Of a stretch of DNA of 17,543 bases, positions 1 to 7,035 are shown one piece after another; positions within the stretch are counted from its first letter, which is position 1; the number at the start of each line of letters is the position of its first letter. This DNA comes from JAJBWD01 sp041821285 (GTDB lineage Bacteria; Bacillota; Clostridia; Clostridiales; Clostridiaceae): the NCBI GenBank assembly GCA_041821285.1, contig JBGUER010000050.1, positions 1-17,543 of the forward strand, given 5' to 3'. The notes under the pieces were generated by a model. It did no database searches. It saw only the letters and a list, made by a program, of their open reading frames with translations, and had not been told where the DNA came from. The translations under genes and the position numbers were made by a program.

Positions 1-726
1 ATCTAATTTATTATCATTAACTTGATTTACTATTTTATTTTCTATGCTTTTATTTTTAACTATTCTTGGAGCTACTGAACCTAGAGTAATTCTTACATCA
101 TATAATTTTTCATCTTCATATAGCGCTAAAGCTACAAACGATACTTTAGATAATGCTATAGATTTGCGAGTTCCTACTTTTTTATAGTATTTTATTTTAT
201 AATCTTTTAAAGGAATTTTTATCTGTTTTAATATTTCATTTTCTTTTTTAATATTCTTGCCAGGAGATAATATAAAATCTTCTATAGAAATTTTTCTATC
301 ACCATCCGCACTTGATAAGATTAGCTCCGCTTCTAAAGCATATAGTAATGGCAAGCTATCTCCAGCTGGAGAAGAGTTACATATATTGCCTCCTATAGTA
401 GCTATATTTCTTATGGCAGGAGATGCCATATCTTGAAATACTTTTTTAATATAATTTGGGACTAAACTATTTTCTTCTATTTGAGTACAAGTACAGGCTC
501 CACCTATTATTAAATATTCACTGTTTTCTTTTACTTGTTTTTTTATATCTAAAAGTTCTTTTATTTGAGATATAAATACTACCTTTTTATCAAAATCAGG
601 TTCTATTCCTGACCAGCGTCTTCTTCTTACCATTAAATCTGTTCCGCCTGAAAATATAATACATCTTTCTTTGTTTATTATAGCTAGTGCTTCTTCTAAG
701 TTCTTTGGACGTATTGCATCTACCAT
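1..726 (-). CDS. Xanthine dehydrogenase family FAD-binding subunit (partial, 3' end outside window)
   Basis: This is the FAD-binding (medium) subunit of a molybdenum hydroxylase. It passes electrons from the 2Fe-2S subunit to FAD and on to an acceptor such as NAD or ferredoxin in the cytoplasm. The frame stays open for 242 codons to the window edge; the family is usually about 280-300 residues, so roughly the last 40-60 are missing. It has the canonical FAD contacts: GGTDL at residues 27-31 and an ATIGGN motif near 107-113 followed by an SSPAGDSLP stretch. The ATG at 724-726 is preceded by a very strong G-rich ribosome site (plus strand 732-741). It overlaps the stop of the upstream 2Fe-2S gene by 7 bases, so translation is probably coupled. 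It is the last visible member of the second hydroxylase trimer. The family is clear; the exact substrate of the complex is not. Confidence 0.93.
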   Translation of the reverse strand, partial: MVDAIRPKNLEEALAIINKERCIIFSGGTDLMVRRRRWSGIEPDFDKKVVFISQIKELLDIKKQVKENSEYLIIGGACTCTQIEENSLVPNYIKKVFQDMASPAIRNIATIGGNICNSSPAGDSLPLLYALEAELILSSADGDRKISIEDFILSPGKNIKKENEILKQIKIPLKDYKIKYYKKVGTRKSIALSKVSFVALALYEDEKLYDVRITLGSVAPRIVKNKSIENKIVNQVNDNKLD

Positions 727-1190
727 AGACCCTCCCCCCTGTCAGAAGCTAATTTAATTGCATCTATTATCATATTATATCCAGTACATCTGCATAAATT
801 TCCAGATATTCCTTCTCTTATTTCCTCTTCACTTGGATTTGGGTGTTTTTTTAATAGCGAAGTAGCGGCTATCATCATTCCTGGTGTGCAAAATCCGCAT
901 TGAACTGCTCCTGCCTCTTCAAAACTGTCTTTTAGCACTTCATATTTAGGAGTCATTTTTAGTCCTTCTATGGATATAACCTGACTTCCTTCTACTTTAG
1001 CCACTGGATACATGCAAGAATTCACCAATACTCCATCTATTAAAACTGCGCAAGCTCCGCATTCTCCTTCGCCGCATCCCTCTTTTACTCCTAATAAATT
1101 AAAATCATCACGCAAAACATCTAATAACCTTCTCATAGGATCCATATCTATTTCTATATCTTTAAAATTCAAATTAAATTTAATCTTCAT
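720..1190 (-). CDS. 2Fe-2S subunit of molybdenum hydroxylase, second trimer
   Basis: Small iron-sulfur subunit of a xanthine dehydrogenase-type enzyme, relaying electrons from the Mo site to FAD through two [2Fe-2S] clusters. At 156 residues it has normal length. The plant-ferredoxin-like N-terminal domain has Cys39, Cys44, Cys47 and Cys59 (GCGEGECGAC motif). The helical C-terminal domain has QCGFC at 97-101 and CRC at 133-135, so all eight ligands are present. It overlaps the preceding Mo subunit by 11 bases and the following FAD subunit by 7. A GGAGG site lies 9 bases before the ATG. The family assignment is secure. The partner is inferred from adjacency to the 713-residue Mo subunit and the partial FAD subunit. 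Confidence 0.96.
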   Translation of the reverse strand: MKIKFNLNFKDIEIDMDPMRRLLDVLRDDFNLLGVKEGCGEGECGACAVLIDGVLVNSCMYPVAKVEGSQVISIEGLKMTPKYEVLKDSFEEAGAVQCGFCTPGMMIAATSLLKKHPNPSEEEIREGISGNLCRCTGYNMIIDAIKLASDRGEGLW

Positions 1191-3321
1191 TTTCTGATGC
1201 CTCCATTAAGTTTTCTGGTTTTACTGGTATTTTGTTGATTTCTATATCCATAGCATCTGAAACTGCCAATGCATAAGCTGGTGCTGCACCTATAAGTGTC
1301 AGCTCGCCTACTGCTTTTGCACCAGATGGTCCATCTTCATATGGCTGATTTATCAAACAACTTTTAATAGGAGGTGCATCTTTTGATGTAGAAATAGTAT
1401 AGTCAGTGTTAGTTCTTTGCATAAGCTTTCCATCTTTTATTTCCATAACTTCTATGCCGCCGTATCCAAGGCCTTGAACTATTCCTCCATCTATTTGACC
1501 TTTAACTATTTTTTCATCTATAGCTTTGCCAACATCGTATACTGCATAAACTCCATTTATTTTACTTTCAAAGGTTATAGGGTCTATTTCTACTTCTACT
1601 ACATTTATTCCCCAGGAATATGAGGTGTAGGCATCACCTATGAATTTTTTATCATCAAAGAAAAATCCTTCTGGGTATTTATAATTAGTTTCTACTTCTA
1701 TTTTCCCTTTTTCATCCCATCTCGCTTTTATTTTAAGAGCCGCTTCCTCAACTAGCTTTCCTACAATAACTATAGACCTTGAAGCTACAGTTGGCCCTGA
1801 GTCTGAAACTTTGTCAGTATCAGGATTATTATATATTATATCTTCAATAGGCATATCTATAGCTTTTGAAACTATTTTTCTCATTGTAGTTTGGAGACCT
1901 TGACCCATTTCTACATTAGATATTAATAATTCTACTTTATTATTATTTTTTATTAATTTTACCTTTGATTTTATTACGTCCCTTTCTCCACTTCCTGTGA
2001 AACCACCACCGTGGAAAAATAGTGACATTCCTATTCCTTTAAGTTTTCCTTGTTTTCTATCTTCTTTAAACGCTTTTTTCTTTTCATTATAATCTGACAT
2101 ATCTATTGCTTTATCTATCATTTCAGGAAGCAATATTTTTTCTCTAAACATTCCACCTGTAGAAGATTTATCCCATTGTTTTACTATGTTTATCTTTTTT
2201 AATTCTAATGAATCTAATCCAAGTTCTTTGGCAATATGTTCCATATGCATTTCTATAGCAAAAAAAGCTTGAGGCGCTCCAAAGCCTCTAAATCCGCCAC
2301 TTACTACTTTATTAGTAGCTATGCATTTGCCTTTAACTACACAATTTTCTATATTATATACTCCAATGGCTGCAAACATGGCCCTTTGCAAAACAACAAG
2401 TGATAGACCTACATAGGCTCCACCATCTAAATATATTTCAGACTCTAAACCAAGAATTTTATAATCTTCACTTATATAAGTCTTTATCTTTATCTTTGAT
2501 GGATGTCTTTTAGGTGTAACTTCTAGGTCTTCATCCCGTGTCAAAACTAATTGAACAGGCTTTTTAGTTTTATACGAGGCACATGCTATTTGTCCACCTA
2601 TAATAGATGGATAATCCTCTTTTCCACCAAAGGCACCCCCTGTGGTGGTTTGTACTATTCTTACTTTTTCCGGTGAGAATCCCATGCATTGTTCAACAGC
2701 GCCTTTTACATAATATGGACACTGCATGGAACCATAAACTGATATTTTTCCATCCTTGTAATCTCCTATTACTCCTTGAGTTTCTAAGTATAGTTGTTCT
2801 TGATATCCAGTCTCGTAGCATCCTTCTATAGTGTATTTACTATTTGATTTAGCATTTTCTATATCTCCATTAGAGGATGAATAATTTGCAAATAAATTAT
2901 GATCTTTATATATTGGGTTTTTAGCATTTAATGCTTGTTCTATAGTTAAAATAGGCTGTAAATCTTCATATTCTATTTTTATTTTACTGATTATATCTAT
3001 TATTTCTTTTTTATCAGGTCCTACCACAAGCGCTATAGGCTCCCCTATATAATTCACTTCATCTTCTGCAAAAAACGGCTGATCATCTAACACTATTTTT
3101 ACTATATTTCTTCCTGGAACATCATTTTTATCTACTATATAATATCCATCAATCATATCAGGATAGGTTATACTTTTTATTTTAGCTCTAGATTTACTAG
3201 ACCTAAAAGTTTTAGCATATAACATATCTTCAAACTTCATGTCTCCTATATATTTAGCTTTACCAGATATTTTATCTTCTGCATCAATCCTTTTTATGGA
3301 CTTACTAATGTCACCTTTCAT
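1180..3321 (-). CDS. Molybdopterin-binding catalytic subunit, second trimer (xanthine dehydrogenase-like)
   Basis: Large subunit holding the molybdenum cofactor and the substrate pocket. An in-frame ATG at 3336 would give 718 residues. I prefer the ATG at 3319-3321 (713 residues), because GGAGG sits 8 bases before it and the earlier ATG has no good site; this leaves one base between it and the upstream stop. With that start, a YQEQLYLET segment resembles the xanthine oxidase QEHFYLET motif, and GGAFGGKE ends in Glu235, aligning with bovine xanthine oxidase Glu802. Arg272 in KRHPS aligns with bovine Arg880, FRGFG follows, and Glu673 in GAKAVGE matches the catalytic Glu1261. Having both purine-contact residues favours a purine hydroxylase (hypoxanthine/xanthine, or the reverse reaction on urate). 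These alignments are by eye. Nothing shows whether it carries a labile selenium. Confidence 0.94.
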   Translation of the reverse strand: MKGDISKSIKRIDAEDKISGKAKYIGDMKFEDMLYAKTFRSSKSRAKIKSITYPDMIDGYYIVDKNDVPGRNIVKIVLDDQPFFAEDEVNYIGEPIALVVGPDKKEIIDIISKIKIEYEDLQPILTIEQALNAKNPIYKDHNLFANYSSSNGDIENAKSNSKYTIEGCYETGYQEQLYLETQGVIGDYKDGKISVYGSMQCPYYVKGAVEQCMGFSPEKVRIVQTTTGGAFGGKEDYPSIIGGQIACASYKTKKPVQLVLTRDEDLEVTPKRHPSKIKIKTYISEDYKILGLESEIYLDGGAYVGLSLVVLQRAMFAAIGVYNIENCVVKGKCIATNKVVSGGFRGFGAPQAFFAIEMHMEHIAKELGLDSLELKKINIVKQWDKSSTGGMFREKILLPEMIDKAIDMSDYNEKKKAFKEDRKQGKLKGIGMSLFFHGGGFTGSGERDVIKSKVKLIKNNNKVELLISNVEMGQGLQTTMRKIVSKAIDMPIEDIIYNNPDTDKVSDSGPTVASRSIVIVGKLVEEAALKIKARWDEKGKIEVETNYKYPEGFFFDDKKFIGDAYTSYSWGINVVEVEIDPITFESKINGVYAVYDVGKAIDEKIVKGQIDGGIVQGLGYGGIEVMEIKDGKLMQRTNTDYTISTSKDAPPIKSCLINQPYEDGPSGAKAVGELTLIGAAPAYALAVSDAMDIEINKIPVKPENLMEASENED

Positions 3322-3322
3322 T

Positions 3323-5671
3323 TTAGTTTCCTCCATTCTTCTTTTTAATAGCCATAAATACCTTTTCTGGTGTTATAGGTAGTGTGGTTATTCTAACTCC
3401 TACTGCATCATATATCGCATTTGCTATAGCTGCAGGTGGCGTGTCTATTCCAATCTCACCTACTGATTTTGCTCCAAACGGGCCGCTTGGCTCAAAACTA
3501 TCTGCAAATTCAACATTTATATTATTTATATCTTTTCTAGTTGGTACTTTATATTGCAAGAAATTATTTGTAAGCATTTTCCCTTTTTCTGAATATATAA
3601 CATCTTCATACATAGCCATTCCTATTCCCTGTACAAGCCCACCTTCAACTTGGATTCTAGCTAAATTAGGGTTTATTGTTGTTCCACAATCAACTATAGC
3701 TGTGTAGTCTAAAAGTTCTACCTTCCCAGTTTCTATATCTACTGAAACTTTTGAAAATGCTGCCATAAACGGAGCTGGTGATATGTCTCCTACAAAAGAT
3801 TCACAAGCTATTAACTGTTTTTGTCCATTACTATAATAAAGTTCTTTTGAAAATTCACTAAGTGATATTAAATTTTCTCCATTTGAATTTTTTATATATT
3901 CTCCATCAAATTCTATATCAGATTTTAAAAGATTAAATCTTTCTGCTGCTTTTTCCTCTATAACGGATTTCATTTTAAGTGCTGTTTTCTTAACAGCATT
4001 TCCTGAAATATAAGTTGTACTAGATGCATAGGCACCACAATCAAAAGAAGTTAAATCTGTATCTGATGAATATGGAATTATTTTATCTATAGATACATTT
4101 AAAGCTTCTGCTGCTATTTGAGATAAGATAGTGTCACTACCAGTACCAATATCTGTGGCACCTATTAACAAATTAAAAAATCCATCATCATTTAGTTTTA
4201 TAATGGCAGAACCCATGTCTATACCTGCTATTCCAGAGCCTTGCATACATATTGCTGAACCTTTTCCTATGAATTTACTTGATTTATCAGTGTGTTTATT
4301 GTTTTTATTGTTATCACCATCATAAACTTGTTGTTTTTCATCCCATTTGACTATTTCCATTCCTCTTTCTATACAAGTTCTTAATTTGCAGCTATCAAGA
4401 GTCATGTCAACGCCTTCTGAGCCTTCTCCCATTATTTTAAATACAGGAGATGAGTCTCCTTCTTTGATTATATTTTTGCTTCTAAGTTCCATAACGTCTA
4501 TTCCAATTTCTTCTGCTAATTTATCTATGGTAGACTCTAGTGCGAAATTGCCTTGAATGGCTCCATATCCTCTATACGCCCCGGCTGGTGTGTGATTTGT
4601 ATATACTACTTTCCCACCGAACCTAACTGCATCTGTTTTATTATATAGGGGGAGGGTCTTAGAACCCGCTACCATAAATACTGTAAGTGCATGCTCTCCA
4701 TAGGCTCCTGTGTCTGATAATAAATCCATATCTATACATTTTATTATTCCATTTTCATCTGCTCCAAGTGTTACATCAAGCCTCATTGCATGTCTACAGT
4801 ATGTTGCCTCAAACACTTCTTCTCTTGTGTATATTAATTTAGCTGGCTTACCAGTTCTAATAGTAACTAAAGCAGTTAAGAATTCTCCATGTACCGCCTG
4901 TTTTCCTCCGAAACCTCCGCCTACTCTTGGTTTTACAACTCTTATTTTCTCAATTGATATTCCAAGGGCCTCTGCTACTATTCTTCGAACATGAAATGGC
5001 GTTTGAGTTGATGAAACTATATTTATTCTTCCATAAGTATCTAAATAGGAATATGATGCATGGGGTTCCATTGCTGCATGGGCTTGTGCTTGAGTGTAAT
5101 ATCTTTCTTTTACTATATATTTGCACGTATCTAAAACTTCATCCATTTTTCCAAAGCTCATATGATATTCAGCTGCTATATTTCTTAAAGGTGCAAAACC
5201 TATAGGAAACATTTCATGTGCTTCTTTTTCCATATGAATTACAGATTTATTATCAACTGCTTTTTCAAAGTCTAAAACTGGCTCTAATACTTCATATTCT
5301 ATTTTTATAAGTTTTATAGCTTGTTTTGCTATGTCTTCAGTAACTGCTGCAACCGCCGCTACTTCATCTCCCACATATCTAACATATTCATCTAATATAT
5401 ATTTATCATAAGGAGATGGCTCTGGGTATCCCTGTCCTGCTCTAGTTACTATATTATGAGGCACATTTTTATAAGTTAAAATACAACTAACCCCTGGCAT
5501 ATTTTCTATTTTACTTGTATCGATATTTTTTATTTTTGCAAAAGCATAAGGACTTCTTAAAACTTTAACTATTAATGAATTAGCGGATGCTATATCATCT
5601 GTGTAAGATTCTCTATCATGAATTAAGCCCATAGCATCTAATTTTGGAACAGAAGAATTTACAGTTTTCAT
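3323..5671 (-). CDS. Molybdopterin-binding catalytic subunit, first trimer (xanthine dehydrogenase family)
   Basis: Large Mo-cofactor subunit of the first hydroxylase, 782 residues, normal length. It contains a QAHAAMEPHA segment, GGGFGGKQ with Gln258, Arg293 in YCRHAM, YRGYG, and Glu739 in GAKSVGE as the expected catalytic base. Unlike its neighbour it has Gln, not Glu, at the position of bovine Glu802, a pattern seen in other family branches, so substrate preference may differ. A hydrophilic low-complexity stretch rich in Asn, Lys, Asp and Ser lies near residues 450-466 and looks like an extended surface loop. AGGAGG lies 7 bases before the ATG, which directly abuts the stop of the 2Fe-2S gene. 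Likely substrate is a purine or related N-heterocycle, judged from the operon, but aldehyde or nicotinate-type substrates cannot be excluded from sequence. Confidence 0.94.
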   Translation of the reverse strand: MKTVNSSVPKLDAMGLIHDRESYTDDIASANSLIVKVLRSPYAFAKIKNIDTSKIENMPGVSCILTYKNVPHNIVTRAGQGYPEPSPYDKYILDEYVRYVGDEVAAVAAVTEDIAKQAIKLIKIEYEVLEPVLDFEKAVDNKSVIHMEKEAHEMFPIGFAPLRNIAAEYHMSFGKMDEVLDTCKYIVKERYYTQAQAHAAMEPHASYSYLDTYGRINIVSSTQTPFHVRRIVAEALGISIEKIRVVKPRVGGGFGGKQAVHGEFLTALVTIRTGKPAKLIYTREEVFEATYCRHAMRLDVTLGADENGIIKCIDMDLLSDTGAYGEHALTVFMVAGSKTLPLYNKTDAVRFGGKVVYTNHTPAGAYRGYGAIQGNFALESTIDKLAEEIGIDVMELRSKNIIKEGDSSPVFKIMGEGSEGVDMTLDSCKLRTCIERGMEIVKWDEKQQVYDGDNNKNNKHTDKSSKFIGKGSAICMQGSGIAGIDMGSAIIKLNDDGFFNLLIGATDIGTGSDTILSQIAAEALNVSIDKIIPYSSDTDLTSFDCGAYASSTTYISGNAVKKTALKMKSVIEEKAAERFNLLKSDIEFDGEYIKNSNGENLISLSEFSKELYYSNGQKQLIACESFVGDISPAPFMAAFSKVSVDIETGKVELLDYTAIVDCGTTINPNLARIQVEGGLVQGIGMAMYEDVIYSEKGKMLTNNFLQYKVPTRKDINNINVEFADSFEPSGPFGAKSVGEIGIDTPPAAIANAIYDAVGVRITTLPITPEKVFMAIKKKNGGN

Positions 5672-6121
5672 TTAGATACCTCCTAAATATTTTTCTATAG
5701 CTCTTAAATGTCCTTCATAACCTGTACATCTACATAAATTCCCCACTAGATAAGTTTTTATTTCCTCTATACTAGGATTATTTAGCTCATGTTTCATTGA
5801 TAAAATTGTAAGTACAAAGCCTGGTACGCAAAACCCACACTGAACTACCCCTTCATCTATCATGTATTTATTAAATCTTTCTGCTTCTTCTTTTACCCCT
5901 TCGATAGTAGTTATTTTATGATTATTAGCTTTTGCAGCAAGATATGAACAAGAAGCTATAGGTTTTCCGTCTACTAAAACTGTACAGGCCCCACAAGATC
6001 CGGTATCACAGGATTTACGTACGCTAGTATATCCAAGCTTTCTAAGTAAATCACACAAAACTTCACTAGGTTCTATTTCAATATTTCTATCAAGTCCATT
6101 TATGTTTATATCTATCCTCAT
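5672..6121 (-). CDS. 2Fe-2S subunit of molybdenum hydroxylase, first trimer
   Basis: Iron-sulfur electron-transfer subunit, 149 residues. All eight cluster ligands are present: Cys38, Cys43, Cys46 and Cys58 in the ferredoxin-like domain (CDTGSCGAC motif), Cys95 and Cys98 in QCGFC, and Cys130 and Cys132 in CRC. The start ATG overlaps the stop of the FAD-subunit gene in a TAATG arrangement, with GGAGG 7 bases upstream, so translation is probably coupled. The Mo subunit gene follows directly. It is clearly diverged from the 156-residue paralogue in the second trimer, so the two trimers do not look like a recent duplication. Confidence 0.96.
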   Translation of the reverse strand: MRIDININGLDRNIEIEPSEVLCDLLRKLGYTSVRKSCDTGSCGACTVLVDGKPIASCSYLAAKANNHKITTIEGVKEEAERFNKYMIDEGVVQCGFCVPGFVLTILSMKHELNNPSIEEIKTYLVGNLCRCTGYEGHLRAIEKYLGGI

Positions 6122-6903
6122 TATAAAACCTCCAATATTGCTCTTTTTACAAGAACACTACATAGCTCTTTTCTATATTCCTTTGAAGCTCTTATATCTT
6201 TTCCAAAATTTAATTCATTAGCAGCTATCTCTCCTGCTTGTTTTGCATCCTCATAATTAAAATTAGACTTTGCCATAAAATTGCTAGCTTCATAGCATAA
6301 TTTTGCTCTATTGGGCCTTGCACCTACAGATATTTTAAACTCATTATCTTTTCTAGATACTGCTACATTTAGCATAGAAAAATCTGTACTTGTATTTCTC
6401 ATATTTAAATATTTAGCACATCGTCCATCTTTTTTTATTATTATTTTTGTTAATATATCCTTTTGAATATCACTTTCTAAAAATTCTTCTAAAGACATTT
6501 TCCCATTTTTATATAATTCCACTGTTGTATCTAAGGAAAGCAAAGAAGTTAACAAATCTGAAAAGCCGTATCTTCCAAAAACTGTGCCTCCTATAGTTGC
6601 CATGTTTCTTATTTGGACTCCCATTATTTTAGACACTGTTTTAGATACTATTCCATGAAAATTATTTTTTAATATTTCACTTTTTTCTATTTCTCTAAGT
6701 GTAGTGCTTGCGCCTATTTCTATATACTCCTGTTTGTTTTTTATATAATCTAAACCTAAATTTGATATATCTATTGCATTTTCTACTTCTCTATCACCTA
6801 AATGAAGAAAAGCACCACCACCTACAACTAAGCTATTTTTCTTTTGCAATATTTCATAAGATTTTTCAATATTATCTAAATTATAATACTGTTTTATTTT
6901 CAA
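6121..6903 (-). CDS. FAD-binding subunit of molybdenum hydroxylase, first trimer (atypical FAD motif)
   Basis: First gene of the hydroxylase operon, 260 residues, slightly short for the family (about 280-300). It has the expected FAD-binding and C-terminal CO-dehydrogenase-flavoprotein-like domains. The usual GGTDL motif is replaced by GGGAFL at 28-33. The second FAD contact reads ATIGGTVFGRYGFSD (102-116), without the usual Asn after GG. I recall the same GGxxxGRxGFSD form in other anaerobe FAD subunits, so it is probably a genuine subgroup rather than a decayed gene, but flavin affinity could differ. The start is TTG at 6901-6903 with GGGGAG 8 bases before it; no ATG fits. It ends in a one-base overlap with the 2Fe-2S gene. 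Regulatory-looking repeats lie just upstream (6948-6983). Confidence 0.9.
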   Translation of the reverse strand: MKIKQYYNLDNIEKSYEILQKKNSLVVGGGAFLHLGDREVENAIDISNLGLDYIKNKQEYIEIGASTTLREIEKSEILKNNFHGIVSKTVSKIMGVQIRNMATIGGTVFGRYGFSDLLTSLLSLDTTVELYKNGKMSLEEFLESDIQKDILTKIIIKKDGRCAKYLNMRNTSTDFSMLNVAVSRKDNEFKISVGARPNRAKLCYEASNFMAKSNFNYEDAKQAGEIAANELNFGKDIRASKEYRKELCSVLVKRAILEVL

Positions 6904-6947
6904 TTAATTCACTCCCCACATAGTTAATTAATAGGATATATATCTTT

Positions 6948-6983
6948 ATTATCATTTTGATAATTTTTTTTCATTTTGATAAT
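6948..6983 (-). promoter_or_regulatory. Palindrome plus direct repeat upstream of the hydroxylase operon (putative operator)
   Basis: The 17-bp perfect palindrome ATTATCAnnnTGATAAT occupies 6948-6964. The 13-mer ATTATCAAAATGA (minus strand) occurs twice, at 6952-6964 and 6971-6983, a 19-base period with a poly-A spacer. This is typical of binding sites for a dimeric repressor or activator placed on nearly the same DNA face. It lies 45-80 bases before the TTG start of the FAD gene, where promoter elements are expected. A TTATCA (6958-6963) and TATATC (6935-6940) pair separated by 17 bases could be a weak promoter overlapping the site, but I cannot assign the promoter with confidence. The half-sites resemble the A/T-rich words used by Fur/PerR proteins, but not in the usual spacing or order. 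Confidence 0.5.
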
Positions 6984-6985
6984 AA

Positions 6986-7029
6986 TTCTTGGTTTTAAGT
7001 TAATGTAAAATTTCACCTAAAACCAAGAA
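6986..7029 (-). terminator. 12-bp inverted repeat after adenine deaminase (possible terminator)
   Basis: A perfect 12-bp stem pairs 6986-6997 with 7018-7029 (TTCTTGGTTTTA against TAAAACCAAGAA) around a 20-base loop. It starts six bases after the adenine deaminase stop, the normal place for an intrinsic terminator. In the minus direction the tail is only mildly U-rich (TTATTATC). In the plus direction the tail is better (ATATTTTTATTT), but no plus-strand gene exists here. It may therefore be a weak or two-way terminator, or a regulatory hairpin. Together with the repeats beside it, it makes a separate transcription start for the hydroxylase operon likely. Confidence 0.5.
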
Positions 7030-7035
7030 ATATTT

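Noticed and set aside
3384..3707. A 107-codon open frame on the plus strand, and similar ones such as 4710-4994 and 8159-8509
   Set aside because: They lie fully opposite intact minus-strand genes with clear family motifs, lack ribosome sites, and their translations show no family pattern.
4270..4325. Low-complexity Asn/Lys-rich stretch in the first Mo subunit as a sign of a broken gene
   Set aside because: The frame continues with intact downstream motifs, including GAKSVGE; it reads as a surface loop.
1..6903. Claim that these are selenium-dependent hydroxylases
   Set aside because: The labile selenium is not encoded, and the marker genes (selD, yqeB, yqeC) are not in the window, so the sequence cannot support it.
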